Shown here one piece after another: positions 1 to 10,490 of a DNA stretch of 64,000 nucleotides. The position numbers were made by a program, and so were the translations under genes. Each line of letters opens with the position of its first letter. The first letter of the stretch is position 1. Origin of the DNA: Gordionus sp. m RMFG-2023 (Eukaryota > Nematomorpha > Gordioida > Chordodea > Parachordodidae). The stretch lies in the NCBI RefSeq assembly GCF_954871325.1, contig NC_088775.1, positions 1,535,473 to 1,599,472 on the forward strand, written 5' to 3'. A model generated the notes under the pieces. It was not told the DNA's origin. It worked only from the letters and a program-made list of their open reading frames with translations, and did not search any database.

Positions 1-50
1 CACGATCCCCTTAACAGAGCCGAATCTCTAAAAATATAAAATACTCACAC

Positions 51-179
51 CTAATGTGTGATAACCACTTTGTTCCAATAGCAGACAAGCGGCTTTAGAT
101 CTATTCAAAACAATATTCAAATCAATAAAAAAATCATACCTTTCTCCATTTTGCAAACTCAAGCAGAAAATCGCCGTAT
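51..179 (-). CDS. Candidate internal exon of an unidentified host gene
   Basis: The minus strand stays open here in one frame for 42 codons, including TAIFCLSLQNGERYDFF and LNRSKAACLLLEQSGYHTL. The mixed, coding-like composition is unlike the AT-rich repeats around it. A splice acceptor-like AG (positions 181-180) precedes it and a donor-like G|GTGTGAGT (from position 50) follows, so it could be an internal exon continuing beyond the window. Further upstream on the same strand, at 240-218, is a locally GC-rich ATGGCGAGG that could be a start codon, but I could not link it in phase with this exon. I do not recognise the protein. What I see is the open frame and the splice-like ends; that it is a host gene is inference. 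Confidence 0.35.
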
Positions 180-414
180 CTATAATTAGATCTAATTATC
201 AAATATTTAAAACATCATGGCCCGACCTCGCCATTTGATATTTCTTTTTTTTTTTAAATGTTTTTATACATTTATATTTTTTTAACTTAAATTGATATAT
301 GACATATTTTATTATATTCTCTATATTTTAATGTTAATTTTTAAATAATTATATTTTATCATATTTGTATATGAATTTTAATAAAAAATTGAATTTTTAT
401 TTTAAAAAAAATGA
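180..414. other. AT-rich spacer
   Basis: Apart from the possible start codon near 240-218 on the minus strand, I see only AT-rich sequence with a poly-T run at 243-255. No gene or repeat boundary could be fixed here. Confidence 0.4.
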
Positions 415-1715
415 AGTTTAGTAAATATAAATTCAAATTTGAAATTTATTTAAGCTTAAAATTAAAGATGGTGGAGTGAAATCTTTTAAAATAATTATTT
501 TTAACCCGCTTATTTATTTTAGGAAAAATTAATCTATTTTAATGCATTTGCGAATGCGTTAAATTGTCAATTTATACTTAATAATAATTATGTTGAGAAA
601 ACTACTATGTATTAAATAAAGTCTTGACTCCCAACACAATGATTACAATAGATACGTTTTTTCACTTCGATATTTATATTTTTTTAAATATAGACACATC
701 AGAGAAATTTAACAAAAGTAAAACAAACACTAATCATTATATTATGCTTCTTAATCAAGTAATATGTATGATCCTATTAAATGGTCTAAAATATAATATG
801 GTAGGTATTTTTATAGGTACTGGAATATAAATATTGCTAACAAAGTCAGATTTTTAAATTTTTTAAAAAAAGCGCTAAATAAGTGATTTAATGTTTCAAA
901 ATAGCAAAATAATTATATGCGTGGGTTTATTTTTGAATTTGAAGATCTGATTATGCCAGAAATATAATCGATAACCTATATTATGTCTCAAACGATTTGG
1001 TCATTAGCTTTTGAATTATTTTTAATTTTTCTAAAACTAACTAAAATTATGGGGATTGCGTGAAATATTGTACATGTATCGCCTGATTATGCGCTCATTT
1101 CCGTTAAATTTTTATACTCTGCTTCTATCTTGAGTAATTTTATTTATTTTAAAATGGCTTTAGAAACTTATCATGAACGAATGGGTAACAAATTAATTAA
1201 GATGCTTTTATAAATATTTTATACTGGGTGGCTTAAAAAAAATGTCGTGATTCGAAATCTTTACGACTAAAAAACGTTTAATTAATTTTTTTCAATGACA
1301 TTTCGTATTTTATTAAAAAAGCAACCTCATATTTTAAGAATATGATTTAGTCTGTTTTTGAGAAAATTAACATTTAAAAATGCTAGTATTAGATAATACC
1401 AAAGATACAGGAATTATCATTTTTTATTAGTTCTTAATATGTATGGAAAGAACTTAATAAATTATAACACAAAATATTTAAAAATATAGAATAAGTTTTA
1501 CTATAATAAACCCCTTTTATTAACACCAAAGAAAATGAAAAAGATAATTTTGTAAATTGCAAAATAAAACGAAGATTTGTACTGAAAAAATTATGTCATG
1601 AGAAGTAAAATTGGATTACCCCAAAATTAAATTTCTGAACTTCGTAGGAAAATATAACTTGCAGTTCAACAGCTTTTAAGCGACTCCGAAATACGAGATT
1701 CATATTCTTAATTTA
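415..1715 (+). repeat. Long interspersed repeat alpha, copy 1
   Basis: About 1.3 kb that matches 20165-21425 in the same orientation at roughly nine bases in ten by eye, starting near a shared ATGGTGGAGTGAAATC and ending near a shared TACGAGATTCAT. Small indels separate the copies. The part around 590-830 is closer to its partner than the flanks are. The short open frames in it are not similar to any protein I know. Directly downstream comes repeat beta, an order also found in the second copy once later insertions are set aside. Confidence 0.75.
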
Positions 1716-1937
1716 TGTCTCTAAGATGCCCTCAAATATATAGGAATTATGAAGTCTAAAATGAAAAGTTTTCTAAGTTATCTCACGAGCTGAGTATGAA
1801 ATTACTTCGATGAAAATTAGTTTGTGTATGATTTTTTATAGATATATCAATACTTATTAATCATTTTTGAAATTTTTTGAAATATTTAAAATTTTAATAG
1901 GTAATCACATAATGTTGATTGGTGCATATATGCACAG
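1716..1937 (+). repeat. Repeat beta, copy 1, left half (split by hAT)
   Basis: Matches 23740-23935 and 25570-25760 (for example the shared TAGATATATCAATA and CATATATGCAC). The match breaks off at 1937, exactly at the left target duplication of the hAT shell, and resumes at 7925. The intact copies therefore show the pre-insertion site. Confidence 0.7.
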
Positions 1938-2466
1938 CCGTGACGTCGCTAGGGGAGGGCGCAGAGGCTCGAGCCCCGTAAAAAATTTGAATAGTCCCCC
2001 TGAAACAAAACAATTTTTTTTAATGACTCCTTAATATTTTTAATTGCTCCCTTAACAATTTCTTTTATAATTCTATTGAGTAATATATAGATTTAATTTT
2101 ATTATTTAAAAATTAATAAGCCTATCTAAATTTTTATTAAATGAATACTATTTTAATTATTAGATTAGATTAATATATATAAATTATATTTTAACTATGT
2201 CAGCTTGCGATAAAATTCTATGTTAAAAATATATTAATATCACTCACTAAATATTAATTTAGCATTAACAGTTGAATCTTGATGGACTTTTATTATTTAA
2301 GTTATATATAACCCTAATTAAATTAATATAATCATTTATTAATTGAAAATTAACAGATTTAATTGTAATTAGCCAAGTTTAACATCACTAATCAACTATA
2401 TAATTGATTTTTAAATTTAATTATCATGTATCTTTCTAAAATTATTTTCAAGGTCCAAATCAAAAT

Positions 2467-2735
2467 AAGTATAAGAGATTTATTTATATAAAGTAAGTAG
2501 ACATATAGTTTATAATCCTCTATTATATATATATTTATAAAATATTAGGAAAAATGCCATATTTGCAGACGTATTTGACAGTTATATAATATAATACAGT
2601 TATTATTTTTAAAATTTTACTAATCAATGCTTTTGATAATACATATAAGTAACTATTTGCATTCAAATATATAACGCCATCTATTTATTTATAATATTTT
2701 TTAAATTAAACATCTTATTATTTATCCCACAAATG
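2467..2735 (+). repeat. Left arm of a long inverted repeat
   Basis: This stretch is the diverged reverse complement of 6985-7260. Shared landmarks are GTAAGTAGACATATAG, ATCAATGCTTTTGAT, ACGCCATCTATTTATTTA and ATCCCAC. The arms lie 4.2 kb apart inside the hAT shell and enclose the LINE. They may be long terminal inverted repeats of a second, older element or subterminal arms of the hAT itself. Confidence 0.65.
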
Positions 2736-3247
2736 TATGTAATAAATTAGATATCGTTTCTTCTCTTTTTTTACGTGTTTTTAGGAAAGATAATTTTTCT
2801 TCTTTGAAAAAAAGTTTTGAGTTAAATTTTCAATACAAAAATATTAAAGATATTATTACAAACTACTATTATTTTAAGAAATAATATACCAACTAGAGAT
2901 AGTGCGACAATAATATATAAAATTTTAATTGCTTTCATGATATCACTCTGGTTCTTATTTTATAGTTACAAAATGTTTCATTCCTAATATGTCATCCTTG
3001 CCCTGTAAATAACTCAAGGCTTCAATATATTTGCATAATTTCATCTGAAGAGGGTTACCATCATGAGTGTCATGGCTATGACTGTAAATTAACCAGCATC
3101 TATTATTTCTGTGGCTATATAATTTAAGATTATTACTACAGCTGTTGAGAGCATATGGTTGCATATTTTAGATATGAAATCATGATCAATTGTGTAATCG
3201 TTTATATATCATTAAAAATGGAAGATAATCTTTTATAAAATTTAATA
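2736..3247. other. AT-rich interior of the hAT shell
   Basis: No coding match seen. A 69-codon open frame on the minus strand (2955-3164) has no recognisable motif and is probably chance. Confidence 0.4.
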
Positions 3248-3395
3248 CATAGGCGTAGCCTGGGGGCGGGGCAAGGAAAAATTATCCTCCCTCCCTTCAG
3301 AAATTTATCAATTTTTATGAATATCATTTTAAGCTAATAAAAAATGTCCCTCTAAGTCCTCCCCCCTCTCCCTGACCCCCAAAAATGTATGCATA
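3248..3395 (+). mobile_element. Terminal fragment of a second hAT family
   Basis: Begins CATAGGCGTAGCC followed by a G-rich stretch, then a C-rich stretch after TTTTATGAATATCATTTTAA. This corresponds in order to the reverse complement of 18060-18199, the right end of the complete hAT at 16796-18199. No matching opposite end was found nearby, so it is probably a solo end or a small deletion derivative. Confidence 0.5.
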
Positions 3396-3716
3396 TATCT
3401 TAAACAATACTCAGAAAGAAATAATGTAAAAGTTGATTTTTTTTATAAAACTATTCATCATAATTTATACATTTTCGGGAAAAAGCAATTATATATAAAA
3501 AAAGTGAACCAAAAATGATGTAATGGAATATAATCCAAAGATAAATTTTAAGATAAAAGTCAAATAATATAATTATTAATAATAGATAAATAAAATTACT
3601 AAATAAAAAAACATATCAAATATAATTTTTTATAAAGTGAGTATTTTAATTTATTTATCTTACTGACCCTGATTGAATCTGAGATAAGTTTTGTCGTTTC
3701 ACTAACTTTCATATAA

Positions 3717-4010
3717 AAACCTTTCATATAAAAAATTGCGACTGAGAATAATTGCGACTTTTTTTATGATTGATTGTGATAATTGCGACTTTATACCCAT
3801 TGGTTATAAAAAATTAAACGTTTATTTAAATTTTAGCTTTCAAACAGGATATTTTGTTCATTTATAATATATATCTGAAAAATCGTGATTTTTGGAAAGC
3901 ACATTTTAATATATTTTGGTCGGTATTTAGCAAATTAGGTTAGTATTTAGAATATTTCCATACATTCACTTGGTAGTTAGCATAGTCGCAATTATTTATA
4001 TGAAAGGTTT
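3717..4010. mobile_element. Small inverted-repeat element (MITE-like)
   Basis: About 294 bp bounded by near-perfect inverted ends: CCTTTCATATAAAAAATTGC on the left and, read inward from the right, CCTTTCATATAAATAATTGC. The decamer AATTGCGACT recurs three times near the left end. There is no coding capacity. The target duplication is unclear because the left flank contains an extra TTTCATATAAAAA. It lies immediately upstream of the LINE remnant. Confidence 0.65.
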
Positions 4011-4029
4011 CTTTCTTTATCCTGCTCTT

Positions 4030-6660
4030 ATTAATTGTATTAATTTGGAACCAATACCTACAACTACAACTTCAAGCTCCAACAATCCCTTTAACTATAT
4101 CTTCATGCCCAGATAATAACATTAATTCAACCTTTATTGCTGAGGCACAAGAATGGGTAGAAAAATTTATGAAAGAAAGCCACACCCCCCCCCCCCCCCA
4201 CAATAGCTCGTATTCCAAAAGGTGTTAGAATTATATTTTCACAATTTTTTTTAGCTGTTTTAACCTTCATAAATAAAAATATTAATAGCTTAGATAATTG
4301 GATTAAATTATTATCATTTATATATTTAAATCTACATCTCCCAACATAAAATTGAACTTAACACAAAACATCAAAAAACATTAAATTCAAATGATAATAG
4401 TTAATTTGATATTCCCAAACAACTTCCACATTCTTTCAATAAGTTTTTGACAGATAAAATTAAAGCCAATCTTATTGAAAATAAAATAAACCTATGCAAT
4501 GTAAATTCAGCTATCAACATAGTCTGTTCAAGTGATACAATGACCCCCAATAATGATATAACTCATGGCCATGCAATCTAATAATCCTCAAGATTTTTCA
4601 CAAAGGGTCCTTCCGCCATCTAATAATCTCATTCAACTAATCAAGATGGAAATATTGGAAGCAATAAAGTCATTCAAAAGAGATTCTTCAGGAGGTCGAG
4701 CCATTTATCTCCAAGATATAATTAAACCAACTATACCCCTATATCAAAATATACTTATACAATTCACCATTATGCTCAATCATATCTTTCATAATAATAT
4801 ACCTAATTCCATTCAGCCCATCATTTTTGGAACCCGCTTAATATCCTTAAATAAAACCAATGGGGACATCAGGCCTAAATAGGGTCACCCTTCCGGCGAA
4901 TCATTTCCAAAATAATTTGCTCCCATATAAATCTAACTTATCCAATCAAATACAATTAAACCAGCTTTGTTTTAATGTTCCTGGAGGATGTGAGGATCCC
5001 CCTTGACACGTGTCATCCAACATATTACACATGATCAATGCATTCTCAAAATCGACCTATATAATGTCTTCAATTCACATAGGGGGGAACATTTTATACT
5101 CTCTTTTTGTGAAACTTTCCCACATACAACATACATCGCAGCATGTTACAACCAACCCACCTTTTTAAAATTTAATGATTCTATCATTCACTCTAAACAG
5201 GACATCCAAAAGGAGACCCTTTAGGTCCGGCATTATTCTGCCAGGACATTCAATTAATAATAAAAGAGTTTCAATTGTGATCTTAAATTAAATGTATGGT
5301 ACCTGGACGATGGCACACTAGTAGGCCCTTTATACGAAATCATAAAAATTCCATCAATTATAAATCACAGTCACTATTACAGGACTGTCACTAAACCCTC
5401 AGAAGTGTGAATTTTATTCCCCTTCTGAATCGGACCGCCCACCCAAAAATTTTTTTTATTAAACAAAGCCAACTTTACCTATTTAGGTTCACCCATTGGA
5501 GGGGAAAAAGCTTTATTTCATTTTAGAGATGAATTCCTTGCTAAATTTTATAGAATGAAAAATATTTTAAAATGTTTACTTGCTCATCAAGCTTTCTATT
5601 TACTGAAATATTTTATATTCATTCAAAAATTTTTACATGCCTTTTGTTCATCTACAATTTTCACATCCCCTGATGTATTATTGGACCTAGAAGTCCACTT
5701 AAAAATACTCTCAAATCCATATTAAATAACAAATTTTCATCATTCCTATGGATGCAAACCACCCTTCCACTAAAGTTAGGTGGTATAGGTATACAATCCC
5801 CCATATCCCTAAGCATTTCAGCTTTTTTATCCTCAGTTGCTAAATTTCAACACACACTGGGAGACTTGGATATCGACTCACATCGTATAGCAGCACTAGA
5901 CACCTGGAGCAAAAATGCCCCAAATTGCTCATATCCTGATTTAAAACAAAGAGACTGGAATTTTACTATTGTGTTGATTACTTACACTTCAAAGCTGTTC
6001 AAAGAAAATCTCCATCGCTCTCTCTCCACCTAAACTCTAACCCATTTATACATAATTACAATAATATGACCCCTCTGCCAGATCCAATAATTCCAACTTC
6101 ACATATATGCTATCATGGATGGTTAGAAACTGTACCTAGTACTAATCTAGGCTTGTTATTAACCAACGAAGAACTCAGAATAGCCATAGGCCTTTGCTTA
6201 GGATGTGAAATCGTAACACCTAAATCATGCGTCCTATGTGAAACCCACATCGATAGTCTTTCCTTCTACCCTGGAAACATCCAGCATCAGCCCCGACAAT
6301 TAAACAGACCAGATGGTATGACGCTCCTTTGGAACCAAGGTCTATTTCTCACCTAGGATTATATTTGCGGAATCGTTTTGCCAGACCTTTTTCTTCTAAC
6401 TCTATCACGATAGCCGAAAACACAAAAACAAACAAATATAGCAACCTTAATTATGTTTTGTTTTTGCGGGTAGTCTCAGATACCTGTGGATCATTTGGAC
6501 CCCAAGTCCCAAAATTATTCAAAACAATAGGGCAAAGGTTACGTTTAATCATAGGTGATCCTAAAGAAGGCTTCTACCTTCGACAGAGAATATCAACTGA
6601 AATCTGTCTTTCTAACTGTGTATCCATACATGGGTCATTAAGCCCCGTAGATCATACCTA
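4030..6660 (+). pseudogene. RLE-type LINE remnant: reverse transcriptase plus endonuclease
   Basis: Recognisable in order: an N-terminal IARIPKGVR block (about 4204); RT fingers with SSGGRAIYLQD and NKTNGDIRP (4565-4882); KIDLYNVFN (from 5054), matching the first catalytic Asp region; the catalytic box WYLDDGT (5296-5316); YLGSPIGG (about 5480); LPLKLGGIGIQSP (5763-5801); then a zinc-binding and restriction-like endonuclease region with CVLC and RPDGMTL (6066-6356). The far C-terminus, with GQRLRLIIGDPKEG and LRQRIS, ends at 6661. This order matches a widespread family of RTs ending in a PD-(D/E)XK-like domain. Several stops and frameshifts interrupt it and the 5' end is lost. A run of 15 C (4185-4199) sits in the N-terminal coding part. 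It is nested inside the hAT shell, so it is younger than that insertion. The clade is uncertain. Confidence 0.75.
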
Positions 6661-6984
6661 ATTAAATGTTTAATTATTATTTTATTTAATATAGTTTTAA
6701 TATAAATTTTATTTTATAAATAGTTTACAATTTTTATAATACCTTCTAGTAGTATTAAATGTGTGTTTGTTAACAAAGTAAAATATAATTAAAAAGCTAT
6801 TGATAAAATAAAATCATAAATTAAATAAAAAAATTAAAACACAATATAAACAGTCGTAGATTTACAGTATATCTAATTTTATTATCATATGACAATCAAA
6901 TAATTTTTACCCATATAGCCAATTATATATTTTACAGAAAACTATAAAATATTGATAAGGACATCAGAAAATATATTTTAAAGA

Positions 6985-7260
6985 CATTGTGGGATGAATA
7001 ATATAAAGATTAATTTTTAATATCATTTTTAATCTAAATAAATAGATGGCGTTAAATAATTGAATGCAAATTGTTGCTATTTTTATTATCAAAAGCATTG
7101 ATTAGTAAAATTTATTAAAATATTAACTGTAATATATTCTCTAACTGTCAAATATGTCTGTAAAAGTAAATTTTATCTAGTATTTTGTAACTAATTCTAT
7201 ATAATAGAGGAATATTAACTATATGTCTACTTACTTTTTAAAAATATATTTCTTATACTT
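6985..7260 (-). repeat. Right arm of a long inverted repeat
   Basis: Reverse-complement partner of 2467-2735 (shared landmarks CTATATGTCTACTTAC, TAGATGGCGT, ATCAAAAGCATTGAT). See the left arm for interpretation. Confidence 0.65.
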
Positions 7261-7924
7261 TTTTGGAATAAATTATTACTATGCATTTATCTCACAATAA
7301 TTTTCTCGATTACTTCTCTAGCTTACATCATGTCATCTAAGAGGAAGCTCTAACTACCATATAGTTTTATAATTTGGATTGGTCATTTATATTCTCTTCT
7401 TCAAGAATTGTTAATTTGGTAAGGCCTATTAATTTTTTCTTATTAGTCCATTCTATAAAACATTGTCTAAAATGGTAACAGAGTTATATTATTTCATGAC
7501 CTTTTGTTAATGTAAGTTGCTAAGAATTATATAGCCTTATGTGGTTTTTAAAAACCATTATCAATTGAGGCATATGTATGAATTAATTAACCTTTTTCAT
7601 CATTGTAATTCTTTAGATGCAAATTTTTTTTATATCAACCATCGAAAATATTTTATAATGTAATAAATAGATTTTGTATTAAAAAATATTATTTTTAGAT
7701 ATGTCTTGTATTGTTTTAATTATTTATTTGTTAGTATATTTTGTATGCAAAATATAATAAATGTCAAAATATGAAATTCAAAAGTTAGAAAATTTTAAAA
7801 AAGTATAATATATTAATATAACCCGGCCGAAGGCCCACAAATTGGGAATATGAGGGGCTTCGCCCACCATAAAAATTTTTTTTAGTTGAGCCCCCTGAGT
7901 TTGTAAAGTCTAGCGACGCCCTTG
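7261..7924. other. Right subterminal part of the hAT shell
   Basis: No gene seen. A locally GC-richer stretch at 7820-7875 (CCGGCCGAAGGCCC, an imperfect palindrome) precedes the hAT terminus. It could form a hairpin near the element end. Confidence 0.45.
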
Positions 7925-8300
7925 ATGCACAGCATAGAGCAATATAAATAATTTTAAAAAGTTTAACAAAATCAAATTAAGCATATTATAATTATTATAT
8001 TATACCTAAAACCAATACAATGACTGGAAGAAGGAAAGGGGGGGGGGACTCGAGCTCCTAAAAATTTTGGAATTTTTTTATAATCAAAAAGGTAATTTTG
8101 AAAATGTTAGCTAAAAAAATGTCTTTTGATATTAATTAAAAAAATTTTTTTTTGAAACCCCTGAGATTAAATCTAATATATTGTTCGTCTTATAATTTAT
8201 TTTATCTAGTCGATCAAATTACATGGAATTATATACAAATATTCGGTTAATAAATATTCCAAAATATTTAAAATCATTCATATAAATTTAAAATTATTTG
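7925..8300 (+). repeat. Repeat beta, copy 1, right half
   Basis: Resumes the match to 23940-24047 and 25765-26100 after the hAT insertion, including CCAATACAATGACTGGAAG followed by a G tract (8038-8047). The G tract is followed by an ACTCGAGCTCC motif resembling a hAT end. Confidence 0.65.
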
Positions 8301-8539
8301 TAACCTCTTACTTGCTGTACATTTTATTTAATTTAGTTTCTTTTTATTATGCACCTGTTTTGTCAATTCAATCAAAATTAAATTACAATTTCGAAGTTTT
8401 AAATATAATATTTATTTGGCAGACAATACTAAAATGGATAATTGCATGATAGATTTTATAAAGTTAGGCCTTACTTTAATAAATTGAATAATAAATTTCA
8501 ACAATACTGAATTTTCAAACATCATTTAATCATTAGATA

Positions 8540-9455
8540 AACAGATGATATCATACTGAGGAAGACATTCTTGCAAAATGTTCATAAAATACAAACCAAT
8601 TAGATTCGGATACAAATCTTGGATATTGGCTTCTTTCGACGTTTACGTATCATTTGATATTCAAGGAAAAAGGTATAATGAATATGGTAGGTGGAAATGT
8701 GATCATAGAATTAAAGGCATTACAAAATCCAAATTATCATATATTTTTATAATTTATTTACCTCATTTATACTTTTGTCATACTTAAAGCTTGTGGGATA
8801 TATTACAAGTGGAACTGTGATGGATAATAGAATGGAGCATTGCCCAGCTGAAACTATAAAGGGTGTAGCAAAAAAAGAAAAATATATTATGATTATAGGT
8901 TCAAAAAATGAAACAATATATTTATAGTCCATTGGAATTATAATTCGTGACCGTTGCATCGACATGCCAATATCTCTTCGTTTTCTAATGTTTCAAGGTA
9001 CTCCAGAATTTTTTAAAATAAAAATTCCTCAGCCAAATATGATATTGCTTACAACAAACACATGCGTGGAGTTGATATTTGTGATAATCTCACATCTAGA
9101 TCTACATATAGAATAAAAATAAAACAGAAAAAATAGTGGTGGCCAATATTCACCAATTTTGTCGATGTGGCTTTGTATATTCATGGAAAATCTGCAAATT
9201 CAGGAATAAATATTACAAGAAGAGTTTGCTTGCATTTAGGCGAGAAGTTACTAACCTATTTCAAACACCACTAAAATTTGAAAAGAATTTAAGAACAGGA
9301 CACGCAAGCCAGTTTGCATTGTGAAAACCCTACTGATTCATCTTGATATTATTTATCAAAAAATTATAGATGGAAAAAGACGAATGCAGATATTGCCATA
9401 CACACTCGATATGTATGTGCCAAACATATCGCATTTCATAATAAAGGTTTCTAGG
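8540..9455 (+). pseudogene. piggyBac transposase remnant
   Basis: Plus-strand translations in shifting frames show successive piggyBac landmarks: GRHSCKMFIKYKPIRFGYKS (8560-8620, DDE domain), TSGTVMDNRMEHCPAET (about 8808-8860), VTVASTCQ (about 8947), PQPNMI and RGVDICDN (9030-9095), WWPIFTNFVDVALY (9140-9182), FRREV (about 9236), and a cysteine-rich tail CRYC...CMC (9370-9420). In the family these correspond to the catalytic core followed by a C-terminal cysteine-rich DNA-binding domain. The N-terminal part is missing and there are several frameshifts and stops, so it is inactive. It lies in a segment (about 8230-9880) absent from the sister copy near 26.1 kb, suggesting insertion, but I could not define TTAA-bounded ends. 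Confidence 0.75.
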
Positions 9456-9884
9456 ATTTTCATAATATATAAACATTTTCTCATTTTTATCATAAATTAC
9501 AAAAATAGAATAAAGATTTATATTGTTTTTTTATCTTATGGTATTATACTTTTTATTATTTTTAACCAGTTAATGATTAACGATGCAAATATGCACCATG
9601 CTAAACTTTTTATTTAGGAGAATATCATTATTATAATTTAAAAAAATTGAGCATTTTTATCCACTTGAAAAATCTTGATCATTAATGGCTAAACCTATTC
9701 TTAACAATCGTTATTACCTAAGATTCTAATTAATTTTAATTTATTCAAAAAGTTTTTAATTTAAAACTGTTTTTTTTATGTTTAAGCGATATCATTTATA
9801 TAGAAATTAAATTAAACGTAATATAACTTGTTTTATTTTTTAGCATTAGAAAATAGTGAGCCGGCCCAGTCTTCATAATATTTT

Positions 9885-10490
9885 TAACATTTTTTAACCC
9901 GAAAGTAGCTAAATTATATGAAGAGAAAGGATATATAAAAAAATTTCAAAAAGGTCTAATGTTTTACCTTATTAAGTCGTTTATGTATTTACATTTTTTC
10001 TTATCTCGGATGAGGATCGTCTTAAAGATTTATTACTCAAAAACATATTTCTAGTTAACTCTTTAATTCTTTAATTCTTTAAGTAATATTATTTTTCATT
10101 TAAAATTTCTTTGGTTCCAATAAATTTTGGGTTGCAGTCCTTTACTTCACATATAGGCCATCTAAAATTGTCTATTTTTTCCTTAATTAATCAGTATTCT
10201 TGTACAAAGTACTTTAAAATAGAATGCTTACAATAAACGTTTTTTAATTATAAATAACAAATAATATATAGAACAGAGTACAGCTTCCTTTACAAAAATT
10301 ATTCTGCACTGACTATAATTTATAGTCAACTTTATAAATATATGCGTAAGAGATTGTGATATGTGAAAATATGTAAGTGATGCTCAATTTGTGTCATGGA
10401 ATAAAAATAAAGCAGTTCCCACTTCTTTTTTTTTATCTCTATAATACTAACAAACATCTATGGTCTAACTACTATCGTGATAAGGAAATT
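9885..10490 (+). repeat. Macro-repeat block, copy at 10 kb
   Basis: Collinear with 26170-26690, for example GTAGCTAAATTATAT, TGTTTTACCTTATTA and AGTACAGCTTCCTTTACAAA. A more degenerate relationship extends to 37.6, 39.3 and 45.7 kb and to 11.8 kb. No coding potential seen. Confidence 0.65.

Larger units (their letters stand above)
1938..7924. mobile_element. hAT-type DNA transposon shell with nested insertions
   Basis: A 5,987-bp insertion flanked by a perfect 8-bp direct repeat ATGCACAG (1930-1937 and 7925-7932). The termini are inverted: CCGTGACGTCGCTAG on the left and CAAGGGCGTCGCTAG read inward from the right, 11 of 15 bases matching. The CGTCGCTAG core and an 8-bp duplication are typical of hAT elements. 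Uninterrupted copies of the surrounding repeat at 23.9 and 25.7 kb show the empty site. No hAT transposase is recognisable inside, so it is non-autonomous or gutted. The length comes largely from later material: inverted arms, a 0.29-kb inverted-repeat element, a fragment of another hAT end and a LINE. Confidence 0.8.

Noticed and set aside
9321-9617. 98-codon open frame as a separate gene
   Set aside because: Overlaps the decayed 3' end of the piggyBac remnant in a frame other than the one with the cysteine-rich tail, then runs into AT-rich chance sequence.
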